The notes under the pieces: model-generated
Told to the model about the DNA's origin: nothing
The model's input: only the letters and a program-made list of their open reading frames with translations
The model's database searches: none
Program-made: the position numbers and the translations under genes
Shown: positions 51,444-60,732 of the stretch, in pieces
How the letters are laid out: every line of letters begins with the position of its first letter
Position numbering within the stretch: position 1 is the stretch's first letter
Origin: Mucilaginibacter pineti
GTDB taxonomy: Bacteria > Bacteroidota > Bacteroidia > Sphingobacteriales > Sphingobacteriaceae
Length of the DNA: 64,000 nucleotides
Direction: 5' to 3'
Assembly (NCBI RefSeq): GCF_900101875.1
Contig: NZ_FNAI01000003.1
Coordinates: forward strand, 124,001-188,000

Positions 51444-52465
51444 AAGTATTATTAATTACCGGTACCTACCCTCCAGGGTCGTGCGGCATTGGTGACTATA
51501 CAGAAAAACTGGCCACCGCCTTAAAACAACTCCAAATGGAAGTTGAAGTGCTTGCCAACCTCGATTGGTCCATTACCTGCTACTTTAAAATCAAAAAACG
51601 GATTGTAGCTATCAATCCGGACATTATACACATTCAGTACCCCTCAGTGGGGTATGGGGCCAGCCTTGTTCCACAATTACTAAGCTTACAGTTTAAAACA
51701 TTTGTAACCATTCACGAAGTATTACAGGCCCATATTTTAAGAAAGATTTCGTTGCTTCCTTTTTCGATAAGGTCACAAGTGATTTTCACAAACGAATTTG
51801 AAAAAATAAAATTTCAGCGCATTTTTCCGTGGAGCAGGTTATTTAATACCACTACAGTTATCCCTATTGGTTCAAATATTTCCAGGACGGATAATGGTTC
51901 TGCAATGGACAAAAACACAACAACTATTGTTTCTTTCGGTCAGATCCGGCCCAATAAAGGGCTCGAAGATGTTTTAAAGCTGGCTTCGCTAATCGAAGAA
52001 AACAAGTTGCCATATACCGTGCTGATTGTTGGGCAGGTTCTGCCAAAATTTCAATCATATTTTCAATCTTTACAAAATAGCTCAGCAAATATTTTGGACT
52101 GGAAAATAAATTTGCCGGAAGAAGAAGTGGGCCGTGTATTGTCAAATCATCTCCTTTCATACATGCCATTTCCCGACGGAGTATCAGAACGCAGGGGATC
52201 GTTACTTGCGGCGTTGGCAAATGATATGCTTGTTTTTACAACTTGCGGACAGCATACAACCGCAGAAATCTCAACTTTAGTTGTTTTTGCTTCTTCACCC
52301 AATGATCTTGTTTATCAATTAAAAGAAACAGGTCATGATGAGCTTTTGCAAATGTCACAATCCAGACTGCCTTTATTAAAAAAATATATAAAAAAGCTGG
52401 GCTGGGGCAATATCGCAAAATTACATAGGGAGTGGTACATGTCTGGTAAGAAGCCGGTTAATTAA
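51440..52465 (+). CDS. Glycosyltransferase family 4 (second)
   Basis: 341 residues, GT-B: MKVLLITGTYPPGSCGIGDYTEKLATAL is a typical N-terminus, IVSFGQIRPNKGLEDVLKLAS opens the donor domain. The C-terminal E-x7-E region is atypical (PFPDGVSERRGSLLAALAN), close to glycosyltransferases that keep only one Glu. ATGA-coupled to the polymerase. Confidence 0.85.
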   Translation: MKVLLITGTYPPGSCGIGDYTEKLATALKQLQMEVEVLANLDWSITCYFKIKKRIVAINPDIIHIQYPSVGYGASLVPQLLSLQFKTFVTIHEVLQAHILRKISLLPFSIRSQVIFTNEFEKIKFQRIFPWSRLFNTTTVIPIGSNISRTDNGSAMDKNTTTIVSFGQIRPNKGLEDVLKLASLIEENKLPYTVLIVGQVLPKFQSYFQSLQNSSANILDWKINLPEEEVGRVLSNHLLSYMPFPDGVSERRGSLLAALANDMLVFTTCGQHTTAEISTLVVFASSPNDLVYQLKETGHDELLQMSQSRLPLLKKYIKKLGWGNIAKLHREWYMSGKKPVN

Positions 52466-52513
52466 TGGTCACCTACATTAACGATGCAAGTTTAAATCGC
52501 GTAAAATAATTAT

Positions 52514-53629
52514 ATGAAAGTCGCATTAGTACATGAATGGCTCACGGTTATCGGTGGTTCAGAAAACGTTTTTAAGGAGATTGCTTCTCTTTACCCCGAA
52601 GCTGATATTTATACGCTCGTCGCCAGGGATGAAACAATTATGAAGCTCGGCCTTTCCGGGCACAAAGTTACCACTTCGTTTATCCAAAAAATGCCATTCT
52701 CCAAAACAAAATACCGATCATATTTACCTTTATTTCCGTTGGCTATCGAACAATTTGACCTTTCAGATTACGACCTCATTATTTCTTCCTCGCACGCAGT
52801 GGCCAAGGGGGCTTTAACAAATTCGAATCAGGTTCATATCTGTTACTGCCATTCGCCCATAAGGTATGCCTGGGATCTGCATCATCAATATCTAAAGGAG
52901 ACAGGTTTGCATAAAGGATTAAAAGGTTTCATAGCAAAATATTTATTACACCGTATACGGCAATGGGACATCGTGAGTACCAATAGGGTTGATCACTTTG
53001 TTGCTAATTCAAAATATATAAGCCGCCGAATAAAAAAAATTTACGGGCGCGAAAGTACGGTAATATACCCTAATGTTGCTACGGAGGATTTTAAACCAGT
53101 TTTTGAAAAAAAGGATTTTTACGTCACCTGTTCCAGGTTTGTGCCATACAAAAAAATTGATCTGATCGTAAGTGCGTTCGCTCAAATGCCAGATAAGACG
53201 CTTTATGTAATTGGCGAGGGCCCTGACTTTAAAAAAGTTAGCAGGTTAGCCACGCCAAATACTATTTTGCTGGGATACCAGCCATTTGATGTTTTAAAGA
53301 AATATTTAGGAGAGGCTAAGGCATTTATTTTTGCCGCAGAAGAAGATTTTGGAATTTTGCCGGTTGAAGCACAAGCGTGCGGTACACCTGTTATCGCTTA
53401 TAAAAAAGGAGGTGCAATGGAAAGCGTCATTGAAAATGAAACTGGGATATTTTTTAATGAACAGTCTGCCGGTGCCATCAAGTCTGCGGTTGAACGGTTT
53501 GATGTTAGTTCTTTGTGTTTTAATTATAACGATATTGTTAAGCATGCTGCCGGTTTTTCAACTGAAAGGTTTAAAAAAGAGATACTTAGCTATATTAACA
53601 ATAAAATAAATAAAGATAATTTTTCATAA
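52514..53629 (+). CDS. Glycosyltransferase family 4, WbaZ-like mannosyltransferase
   Basis: 371 residues. MKVALVHEWLTVIGGSENVF, DYDLIISSSHAVAKGALT, HICYCHSPIRYAWDLHHQYL and FAAEEDFGILPVEAQACGTPV are hallmarks of the WbaZ-type GT4 enzymes, often mannosyltransferases using GDP-mannose. Donor specificity is inferred. Follows the previous gene by 48 bases. Confidence 0.9.
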   Translation: MKVALVHEWLTVIGGSENVFKEIASLYPEADIYTLVARDETIMKLGLSGHKVTTSFIQKMPFSKTKYRSYLPLFPLAIEQFDLSDYDLIISSSHAVAKGALTNSNQVHICYCHSPIRYAWDLHHQYLKETGLHKGLKGFIAKYLLHRIRQWDIVSTNRVDHFVANSKYISRRIKKIYGRESTVIYPNVATEDFKPVFEKKDFYVTCSRFVPYKKIDLIVSAFAQMPDKTLYVIGEGPDFKKVSRLATPNTILLGYQPFDVLKKYLGEAKAFIFAAEEDFGILPVEAQACGTPVIAYKKGGAMESVIENETGIFFNEQSAGAIKSAVERFDVSSLCFNYNDIVKHAAGFSTERFKKEILSYINNKINKDNFS

Positions 53630-53749
53630 AAAAAACACTAATAAGATTGTAGCGTTGTGTGAGGATAATACGTATTGATAAGAAATAATATAATTTTTCT
53701 TTTAAATCATATTCTTATCCAGTAAATATTTAAACTTGCACAACTATCT

Positions 53750-55099
53750 ATGACTATACGCTACGCAAAATTTTTACCGCCGATAACTTTTGTTTGTGAT
53801 TTAATATTATTAAATATATCAATACAATGTGCTCATTTATTGGTCTTTAACTATTTTTCATCCGAAATAAACTCTTCTGTTTTTTTACTATTGGTTAATA
53901 TGGCTTGGGTTACCGTGGCCTCATTAACAAGAAATTACGTTATTCACCGCCCTTTGGTATTAAGTGACAGTATCAATAGAATTTTATCTTCTTTAATATA
54001 CCACCTCCTGGCCGTGCTGGCTGCAGTGTATTTTTTTAAGCTTTTTGAAGTTAGCCGTTGGGAAATGTTTTTTACCTATGGTTTATTCTTAGGTTTGCTG
54101 TGTTTACAAAGAGGAGCAATTTTTTTGATATTGGATTATATCAGGAAAAAAGGATACAATAAAAAGCACATAGTCCTTATTGGAGATGAAAATATCGCCA
54201 ATAAGTTAAAAAAAACATTTTCAAGACATCCTGAATACGGCTACCATTTTATTGACTTTATTTCTCAGGAAGATTTAACTGATTGTTCAGAGGAGGTATT
54301 AATTGCAAAGCTATTTGACAAAGCGGCTGATGAAATATTTGTATGCTATAAAAGCATGCACCCATCTTTTTTACAACGGGTTGTGGATATGGGTGACCAA
54401 AACAGGGTTACGGTCAAATTTGTTTCTGATTTATTTTTAAACAATAGCTTTGCAAGCATCATTAATTATGATAACCTGCCGGTCATTCAATTAACTTCAA
54501 AACCCCAATTAAGTCAAAAAATTATAATTTTCAAAAGGAGCTTTGATATTCTGTTTTCTTCTTTGGTGATGATCATCGGGTTTCCGGGATTTATACTGCT
54601 GGCCATCATTACCATACTTACTTCGAATGGCCCGGTATTTTACAGACAGGAAAGAATTGGAAAGGATCATAAGCCTTTTCGTATTTATAAGTTCAGAAGC
54701 ATGTATATCAATTCGGAGGCAAAAGGTCCCCAGCTTTCCGGTGACAATGATCCGAGAATTACAAAATGGGGAAGAATTATAAGGAAATCAAGATTAGATG
54801 AATTGCCGCAGTTTTGGAATGTTCTAAAAGGCGATATGTCTGTTGTAGGTCCGCGCCCAGAACGACAGTTTTATATTGAACAAATCGTGTTAAAGTCTCC
54901 TGGTTATAAGAAACTTTTCAGCCTGAAACCAGGGCTGACATCAATAGGGCAGGTAAGTTATGGTTATGCAGAAAATTTAGAGCAAATATGTCATAGGGTC
55001 AGGTATGATATGGTTTATCTCAAAAATATATCTTTAAACACCGATTTGAACATTATTTTGAGAACGCTGCAAGTAATGGTTCAGTTTAAAGGAAAGTAG
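53750..55099 (+). CDS. Undecaprenyl-phosphate sugar phosphotransferase (WcaJ-like, full length)
   Basis: 449-residue polyprenyl-phosphate phosphoglycosyl transferase. Four N-terminal helices (about 10-125), a Rossmann-like CoA-binding-type middle domain (KHIVLIGDENIANKLKK), and the catalytic PGT domain from about residue 262 with KRSFDILFSS, GPVFYRQERIG, FRIYKFRSM, KSRLDELPQFWNVLKGDMSVVGPRPER. It loads the first sugar on the lipid carrier. Upstream are 120 AT-rich bases, so it could have its own promoter. Confidence 0.93.
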   Translation: MTIRYAKFLPPITFVCDLILLNISIQCAHLLVFNYFSSEINSSVFLLLVNMAWVTVASLTRNYVIHRPLVLSDSINRILSSLIYHLLAVLAAVYFFKLFEVSRWEMFFTYGLFLGLLCLQRGAIFLILDYIRKKGYNKKHIVLIGDENIANKLKKTFSRHPEYGYHFIDFISQEDLTDCSEEVLIAKLFDKAADEIFVCYKSMHPSFLQRVVDMGDQNRVTVKFVSDLFLNNSFASIINYDNLPVIQLTSKPQLSQKIIIFKRSFDILFSSLVMIIGFPGFILLAIITILTSNGPVFYRQERIGKDHKPFRIYKFRSMYINSEAKGPQLSGDNDPRITKWGRIIRKSRLDELPQFWNVLKGDMSVVGPRPERQFYIEQIVLKSPGYKKLFSLKPGLTSIGQVSYGYAENLEQICHRVRYDMVYLKNISLNTDLNIILRTLQVMVQFKGK

Positions 55100-55514
55100 C
55101 TCTTGGCTATGCAAGACTGGCGGGTAAGCTTATTGCGAGTAAATTGCTTAACGGTTGAATAAATGGTTCATGGGATTTTCATGACCTGGGAATGATTTTT
55201 TCAAATGGATGGAGTTTTAACTATTGTGCTATTCAATATAGTCTGGCCTCGCTACCCTCCAAAGAGAGGTTGGTAAAAAAATACACAATGTATTAAAAGT
55301 TGTTTACATAAGTAAACACTTTCAGCTTTTGCCAAGCAGTAAAAGAATAAAAAAAGCCAGAAGACTACCCGTAACTTTTTAAATGAATATAATTATAACG
55401 GTATATAATTATTTATAACGAAAATTTAATAACTGTGATGTTTGGTTTAGTTGTTGCACTGTGAGGATAAGCAGGTGCGTTTGTCAGTTACCTGTGGACT
55501 GAAAAACACTATCT
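55100..55514. other. 415-bp gap between two sugar transferase genes
   Basis: No gene seen. GGCCTCGCTACCCTCCAAAGAGAGG at about 55245-55270 (split by mismatches) looks like a decayed CCTCACCCC-type repeat. The last 70 bases resemble the leader of the previous sugar transferase: both have TGTGAGGATAA and end ACTATCTATG at the start codon. Confidence 0.5.
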
Positions 55515-56375
55515 ATGCAAAAGCACCACAAAAAACATTTTACAGGTTTAGGAATTTATTCCGGAATTGAATTTTTCAATGCTGTTTTTCAGCAGCATAA
55601 AGACTGGCTTACCAGAACGCTGACCGTCGCCTATAAAAACGTAGATCTGAGTGGCGGCGTTTATGCCGATTCGGCTGCCAGCGAACCCTTACCGTTCAAC
55701 GCAAGTGCTTTCACTCACGCTGAATTTGATATAAAGGACACCCCTAATTTCCTTAAACTGGTCCACGTCAGGGAAGAGATTGATCTAAATCCTGAGGTGA
55801 TGACCTTGAAGAGGTTGTTTGATATCGTTTTTTCTTTAATATTGATGTTCTTGGGATTTCCCATTTTCGCCGCTATCTATATTATTACAAAAATATCTTC
55901 TCCCGGTCCGGTTTTCTATAAACAGGAAAGAGTGGGCAAACACGAACAGAAATTTCATATATACAAATTTAGAAGCATGCATGTAGATGCGGAAAAATAT
56001 GGCCCGCAGCTATCGAATGCGGACGATCCCAGGATAACAAAATGGGGGCGCGTAATGCGCAGAAGCCGGCTTGATGAATTGCCCCAGTTTTGGAACGTCT
56101 TAAGGGGTGATATGTCTGTTGTGGGGCCAAGGCCTGAGCGCAGGTACTTTGTTGATAAAATTGTAGAAATAAACCCGGATTATAAAAAGCTTCACCTCAT
56201 AAGGCCTGGAATTACCTCATTAGGCCAGGTTCATTATGGTTATGCGGAAAGTGTCGAACAAATGTGTGACCGTTTGAAATATGACCTGCAGTACCTGCAA
56301 AAAATTAATTTGCGGGCTGATATTGTAGTAATTCTACGCACCGTGAAGGTAATGACGCAATGTAAAGGGAAATAA
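55515..56375 (+). CDS. Sugar phosphotransferase, short form without N-terminal membrane domain
   Basis: 286 residues. The N-terminal 95 residues are soluble and unrecognised. The PGT domain (98-286) starts with KRLFDIVFSLILMFLGFP, and contains GPVFYKQERVG, FHIYKFRSM, RRSRLDELPQFWNVLRGDMSVVGPRPER. It is very similar to the C-terminal domain of the previous sugar transferase but lacks the four-helix module and the Rossmann domain. Functional as a minimal PGT is plausible, since the catalytic domain and its membrane hairpin are intact. Confidence 0.92.
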   Translation: MQKHHKKHFTGLGIYSGIEFFNAVFQQHKDWLTRTLTVAYKNVDLSGGVYADSAASEPLPFNASAFTHAEFDIKDTPNFLKLVHVREEIDLNPEVMTLKRLFDIVFSLILMFLGFPIFAAIYIITKISSPGPVFYKQERVGKHEQKFHIYKFRSMHVDAEKYGPQLSNADDPRITKWGRVMRRSRLDELPQFWNVLRGDMSVVGPRPERRYFVDKIVEINPDYKKLHLIRPGITSLGQVHYGYAESVEQMCDRLKYDLQYLQKINLRADIVVILRTVKVMTQCKGK

Positions 56376-56717
56376 AAAAGTTGTCACTTAACAGTAACGC
56401 CATCAGATATGGGGCAAAATCATGTTACCTAAAAAATAATAGAGAGAAAGTAAGGCAAGTCATCCATATAGAGATGCCAGATACCGGCTTATCTAAGATC
56501 TGTTTCAACGGCGACTTGGAAGGCTGCGATAAAGAATTCGGCGATTTTACCTCACTTGATACAGAATCCGGGTTTTTCCAGACAAGCTGGGTTTTTTTTA
56601 TGAAATCAAGGCATTAAATTTGAATTTAAAAAATAAACTACGAATTAAAACAACTCAAGGTTTTAAAGCTTATTAAGGTAGGTTATTTAACATCATTACC
56701 CAATCAATCACCTGTTT
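56376..56717. other. 340-bp gap closing the EPS operon
   Basis: A TTG-started 78-codon frame (56381-56617) is open but has no recognisable features or upstream signals, and it runs through a terminator-like hairpin, so I do not call it a gene. The rest is AT-rich leader of the YciF-like gene. Confidence 0.5.
56578..56600 (+). terminator. Weak terminator of the EPS operon
   Basis: CCAG-ACAAG-CTGG followed by a run of eight T (GTTTTTTTTA). The stem is short, so this is tentative. Confidence 0.4.
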
Positions 56718-57269
56718 ATGAAAAACGAAACCAATACTGAACCCAAGTTCAGCACTAAAACTTCTGTGAATGCAGAACCCGCATTGCTTGAACTGTTTAA
56801 AGACGGCATCATGGATATTTACTGGGCAGAAAACCACCTGGTGACGAACCTGCCCAAAATGATCCATGCCGCCACTTCGTCCGAACTTGTTAAAACCATA
56901 GAGGATCACCTGGAGCAAACCAAAGGTCATGCCGGCCGCCTGGAAAAGGTATTTGAACTGCTGGGCGAAAAGCCGCAGGCAAAAAAATGTGACGCGATGG
57001 AGGGCCTCAGCAAGGAGGGGGAAGGCATTATTGAAAGTACCGAATCCGGTACGGCTACGCGTGATGTAGGCATTATCCTGGCATCTCAAAAGGTGGAACA
57101 TTATGAGATCGCGACCTACGGCGGTTTGACCCAACTGGCCAAAACACTTGGTTTGGATGCTATAGCAGAACTGCTATACCAGACCCTTACGGAGGAGAAA
57201 GCGGCAGATGAACTGCTGACCAGCGTAGCAGAACATAACATTAACTACAAAGCATCTGAAGAAGCATAA
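56718..57269 (+). CDS. YciF-type ferritin-like protein (DUF892)
   Basis: 183 residues forming a four-helix bundle of the YciE/YciF family: LLELFKDGIMDIYWAENHLV, IEDHLEQTKGHAGRLEKVFELLG, KVEHYEIATYGGLTQLAKTLG, LLYQTLTEEKAADELL. The E-x(2)-H and E-x-x-H-Y residues would bind a di-iron centre as in ferritin-like proteins. Two bases before the catalase start, so the pair is co-transcribed, suggesting oxidative-stress protection. Confidence 0.9.
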   Translation: MKNETNTEPKFSTKTSVNAEPALLELFKDGIMDIYWAENHLVTNLPKMIHAATSSELVKTIEDHLEQTKGHAGRLEKVFELLGEKPQAKKCDAMEGLSKEGEGIIESTESGTATRDVGIILASQKVEHYEIATYGGLTQLAKTLGLDAIAELLYQTLTEEKAADELLTSVAEHNINYKASEEA

Positions 57270-57271
57270 CC

Positions 57272-59473
57272 ATGGCACAAAAGGAAATTACTAAAAAAGG
57301 TAAAGACACCACCGGCGATACCAAGAATTTAAATAAAGGCGTACAGCATAGTAACGCTAAAACTGAGAACCTGGCACCGCATACTGCGGATTCAACGGGT
57401 GAGTTTATGACGACCAACACAGGTCTGAAGATCAATGATGATCAGAATTCACTGAAAGCGGGCGACCGTGGTGCAACCTTGCTGGAAGATTTTATCCTGC
57501 GGGAAAAAATCACTCATTTTGACCACGAACGGATCCCGGAAAGGGTAGTGCACGCGCGCGGTTCCGGTGCACATGGTGTTTTTAAAGTTTATGAATCATT
57601 GGCAACGGTTACTAAAGCATTATTTTTAAACGATACAGCCACGGAAACCCCGGTATTCGTGCGTTTTTCCACCGTCGCCGGTTCCAAGGGTTCTACCGAC
57701 CTGGCGCGTGATGTACGCGGTTTTGCCGTTCGCTTTTATACGCAGGAGGGGAATTTCGATTTGGTAGGTAATAACATGCCGGTATTCTTTATCCAGGACG
57801 CGATCAAATTCCCTGATCTGATTCATGCTGTCAAACCAGAGCCGGATAATGAGATTCCGCAGGCAGCGTCTGCCCACGATACGTTCTGGGATTTTATTTC
57901 CTTAACGCCGGAATCAAGCCATATGATCATGTGGGCGATGAGCGACCGCGCTATTCCACGCAGTTTGCGTATGATGGAAGGATTTGGTGTGCATACTTTC
58001 CGCTTTGTGAACGCCCAAGGTGTGGCAAGCTTTGTTAAATTTCATTGGAAGCCCTTATTGGGCATCCATTCGGTGGCCTGGTCAGAGGCGCAGGCGATAT
58101 CAGGTAAAGATCCCGACTTTCACCGTCGCGACCTTTGGGATGCTATCGATAGCGGTGCTTTTCCCGAATGGGAGCTTGGTGTGCAGATCGTGCCGGAAGA
58201 AGATGAGTTCAAGTTTGAATTTGACCTGCTTGATCCTACCAAACTGATCCCGGAGGAGCTGGTGCCGGTACAGCGTGTAGGCAAAATGACCTTAAACCGC
58301 AACCCGGATAATTTCTTTGCGGAAACGGAACAGGTGGCATTTCATTTAGGGCATGTAGTACCGGGTATTGATTTTACCAACGATCCTTTACTACAGGGCA
58401 GGTTGTTTTCTTATACGGATACGCAGCTAACCCGATTAGGCGGGCCGAATTTCCAGGAGATCCCGATCAACAGACCCGTTGTACAGGTGCATAATAACCA
58501 GCGTGACGGCCACATGCGGCAGACGATCAATAAAGGAAAAACGAGTTATGGCCCTAATTCTATAGGGGCTAATGATCCGCGGCAGGCTACAGCCGCTGAG
58601 GGTGGTTTTGTGACCTACCCGGAAAGGATCTCGGCCGGCAAGGTGAGGGCAAGAAGCAAAAGCTTTTTCGACCACTTCAGCCAGGCGCGGTTGTTCTTTA
58701 ACAGTCAGTCCGATCCGGAAAAAAACCATATCACCGACGCGCTGAGTTTTGAACTGGGAAAAGTAAAAGCGGTGGACATCCGGGAGCGGATGCTGGCGCT
58801 GCTGGCGCAGATCGATAAAGGATTAGCGGCAGAAGTAGCTTATGCGCTGGGCCTGCATATCCCGGAAAATATCGGCGAACAATTGAACCAGAACATCCCG
58901 GCTGATGCTGATCCTGCAGGCTATGCATCCATTCAGGTGGAAAGTTCTTTACTAAAATCACCTGCATTAAGTATGGCTGATACCATAAAGGACAGCATCA
59001 AAACCCGCAAAGTAGCTATCCTGGCTGCTGATGGTGTTGACGATAAATCTTTAAATATCTTGAAAGCGGCTGTAGAAGCCGAAGGCGGGGTAGTGGAAGT
59101 GATCGCGCCAAGGCTGGGTTTCCTGACTTCAGTTAACGATGAAGAGATCAATGTGGATGAAAGTTTGCTGGGTGCCGCGTCTGTTTTGTTCGACGCCGTT
59201 TATGTTCCCGGCGGTACTAACAGCGTAGCCACTTTGGAAGCGGATGCAGACGCGGTACATTTCCTGAACGAAGCCTTTAAACATTGTAAACCAATCGCCG
59301 CGGATTCGGATGCCATGCAAGTTCTGGAGGCGACCTATTTCAGCAAGAAAATAGAAAACGATGAAGGCGTGATTGTTGGAAGTGATACTGATGCTTTGGC
59401 GAAGGCGTTTATCAATGCCATTAAGCAACATCGTTTTTGGGAAAGGGAAAAGCCGCGAAAGATCCCGGCTTAA
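57272..59473 (+). CDS. katE: Large-subunit catalase HPII type
   Basis: 733-residue clade-2 catalase with a C-terminal flavodoxin/DJ-1-like domain, close in size to E. coli HPII (753). Catalytic His94 is in RVVHARGSGAHGVF; FDLVGNNMPVFF supplies the active-site Asn; LFSYTDTQLTRLG carries the heme-ligand Tyr. The C-terminal domain (about 570-733) has VAILAADGVDD and VYVPGGTNS. Co-transcribed with the YciF-like gene and followed by a strong terminator. Confidence 0.96.
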   Translation: MAQKEITKKGKDTTGDTKNLNKGVQHSNAKTENLAPHTADSTGEFMTTNTGLKINDDQNSLKAGDRGATLLEDFILREKITHFDHERIPERVVHARGSGAHGVFKVYESLATVTKALFLNDTATETPVFVRFSTVAGSKGSTDLARDVRGFAVRFYTQEGNFDLVGNNMPVFFIQDAIKFPDLIHAVKPEPDNEIPQAASAHDTFWDFISLTPESSHMIMWAMSDRAIPRSLRMMEGFGVHTFRFVNAQGVASFVKFHWKPLLGIHSVAWSEAQAISGKDPDFHRRDLWDAIDSGAFPEWELGVQIVPEEDEFKFEFDLLDPTKLIPEELVPVQRVGKMTLNRNPDNFFAETEQVAFHLGHVVPGIDFTNDPLLQGRLFSYTDTQLTRLGGPNFQEIPINRPVVQVHNNQRDGHMRQTINKGKTSYGPNSIGANDPRQATAAEGGFVTYPERISAGKVRARSKSFFDHFSQARLFFNSQSDPEKNHITDALSFELGKVKAVDIRERMLALLAQIDKGLAAEVAYALGLHIPENIGEQLNQNIPADADPAGYASIQVESSLLKSPALSMADTIKDSIKTRKVAILAADGVDDKSLNILKAAVEAEGGVVEVIAPRLGFLTSVNDEEINVDESLLGAASVLFDAVYVPGGTNSVATLEADADAVHFLNEAFKHCKPIAADSDAMQVLEATYFSKKIENDEGVIVGSDTDALAKAFINAIKQHRFWEREKPRKIPA

Positions 59474-59492
59474 CCGAAAAGTATATGTTCAG

Positions 59493-59517
59493 GCCTCCCG
59501 CTTTAGCGGGAGGCTTT
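59493..59517 (+). terminator. Terminator of yciF-katE
   Basis: GCCTCCCGC, 4-base loop, GCGGGAGGC followed by TTTTT, about 20 bases past the katE stop and just before the convergent ankyrin gene, which may share it. Confidence 0.9.
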
Positions 59518-59520
59518 TTG

Positions 59521-59994
59521 TTAATCCGCGAGCAGTGCCGCCGCTTCTCGATTGCCCTGTTGAACAGCCAGCTCAAGTGCGCTCAAGCCGCGGGAATCCA
59601 GGATGGTCTTGTCTGCACCTTTATCCAGTAATAATTTAACCAGTTCGTTGCGGCCGAACATGGTGGCAAACATAAGAGCCGAACCGCCATTTCCGTGTTG
59701 CTGGTCAATATCGGCCCCATACTCCAGTAACAGTTCGGCAATATCGCGATAGCCTTTAAATGCTACGCCCATTAGCGCGGTATTACCGCCGAAATCAGCT
59801 GCGTTCACGTCTGCACCGTTCTCGAGTAATAACCTGGCAGCATCCAATTGTTGGTTGTAACAGGCGATGACCAAAGGTGTATACCCTTTTTCATTCTTGC
59901 TGTTTACCTCGGCGCCTTGCCCGATTGCTGCTGTTAATACTGCTGTATTGCCTTGCCTGGCGGCAACAATAAGTACCTCGTTCAATTGGGTCAT
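59521..59994 (-). CDS. Ankyrin-repeat protein
   Basis: 157 residues made of about four and a half ankyrin repeats (GYTPLVIACYNQQLDAARLLLENGADVNA, GNTALMGVAFKGYRDIAELLLEYGADIDQ, GSALMFATMFGRNELVKLLLDKGADKTI, each quoted in pieces of the repeat). No signal peptide, so cytoplasmic. Ankyrin genes beside catalase genes are known (AnkB beside katB in Pseudomonas), where the protein supports catalase activity; here the genes are convergent, so the link is suggestive only. Confidence 0.9.
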   Translation of the reverse strand: MTQLNEVLIVAARQGNTAVLTAAIGQGAEVNSKNEKGYTPLVIACYNQQLDAARLLLENGADVNAADFGGNTALMGVAFKGYRDIAELLLEYGADIDQQHGNGGSALMFATMFGRNELVKLLLDKGADKTILDSRGLSALELAVQQGNREAAALLAD

Positions 59995-60127
59995 GGTAGC
60001 TGTTTTATGGTTTTAAATACCAATGGATAACAGACGGGGCTATTTAATGTTTAAATATCCGGAATCTTTAGTCAAGCTTTTTTTAGTTAATGGCCAACCT
60101 TTAAGATAGATCATTGTTGTGGGTAAC

Positions 60128-60511
60128 ATGCTGGAAGAAACAAACAAAACAAAGTACAACGATACCGAGCTGAAAGAATTTAGCGAGCTGATTAAAGGCA
60201 AGATCAGTATCGCCCGTGAAGAGCTATATGAATTGGCGGGGTCACTGAGTTCTGCGAATACCAATGGTGATGAAGCGGCCATTGCCGACAAGACCCTTGA
60301 AGACGGCTCTGCAACGTTTGAAAAGGAACAGACGAATCAACTGGCTGCGCGCCAGAAGAAATTCATTGAACAACTCGAGGCAGCATTGTTGCGTATCCAA
60401 AATAAGACTTATGGGATCTGCCGTTCGACCGGTAAGCTGATCCCGAAGGAACGGTTGCTGGCCGTTCCGCACACGACCCAGAGCATGGAAGCCAAACTTA
60501 AACAGGCATGA
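60128..60511 (+). CDS. TraR/DksA-like zinc-finger protein with degenerate finger
   Basis: 127 residues from the ATG at 60128. A long coiled coil (about 10-85) is followed by the DksA-type finger region IQNKTYGICRSTGKLIPKERLLAVPHTTQSMEAK. Only one of the four usual Cys remains, as is common in Bacteroidota members, so zinc is probably not bound. It would bind RNA polymerase through the secondary channel. Overlaps the next gene by four bases. Confidence 0.85.
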   Translation: MLEETNKTKYNDTELKEFSELIKGKISIAREELYELAGSLSSANTNGDEAAIADKTLEDGSATFEKEQTNQLAARQKKFIEQLEAALLRIQNKTYGICRSTGKLIPKERLLAVPHTTQSMEAKLKQA

Positions 60512-60732
60512 GTTCTGCATTTGTAAAAGAAGGGGAGGCCAGGCACCTTAAAGACGTAGCGCCCAATCTTGGGGCGCTCCTTTTCTTCCTGCGTGTAGAG
60601 AATAATGGTGCCGTGATCCGTGATGAGAAAAGCTATTTCAGCGAAAAAATCGGCCGCGATGTGTATGAAATGAGCGACGGGCTGCATTATGCGCTGGATG
60701 ATGAAAACCGCTGGTATATTATCCTGGACTGA
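60508..60732 (+). CDS. Unknown 74-residue protein
   Basis: Not recognised. Starts MSSAFVKEGEARHLKDVAPN with an ATGA overlap with the DksA-like gene, and its stop overlaps the DUF72 start by one base (TGATG), so it is firmly embedded in a three-gene operon. The sequence has a helical start and a beta-rich end (DVYEMSDGLHYALDDENRW) with no signal or membrane segment. Confidence 0.75.
   Translation: MSSAFVKEGEARHLKDVAPNLGALLFFLRVENNGAVIRDEKSYFSEKIGRDVYEMSDGLHYALDDENRWYIILD

Noticed and set aside
56381..56617. 78-codon frame after the last sugar transferase
   Set aside because: Starts with TTG, has no known features and reads through a terminator-like hairpin.
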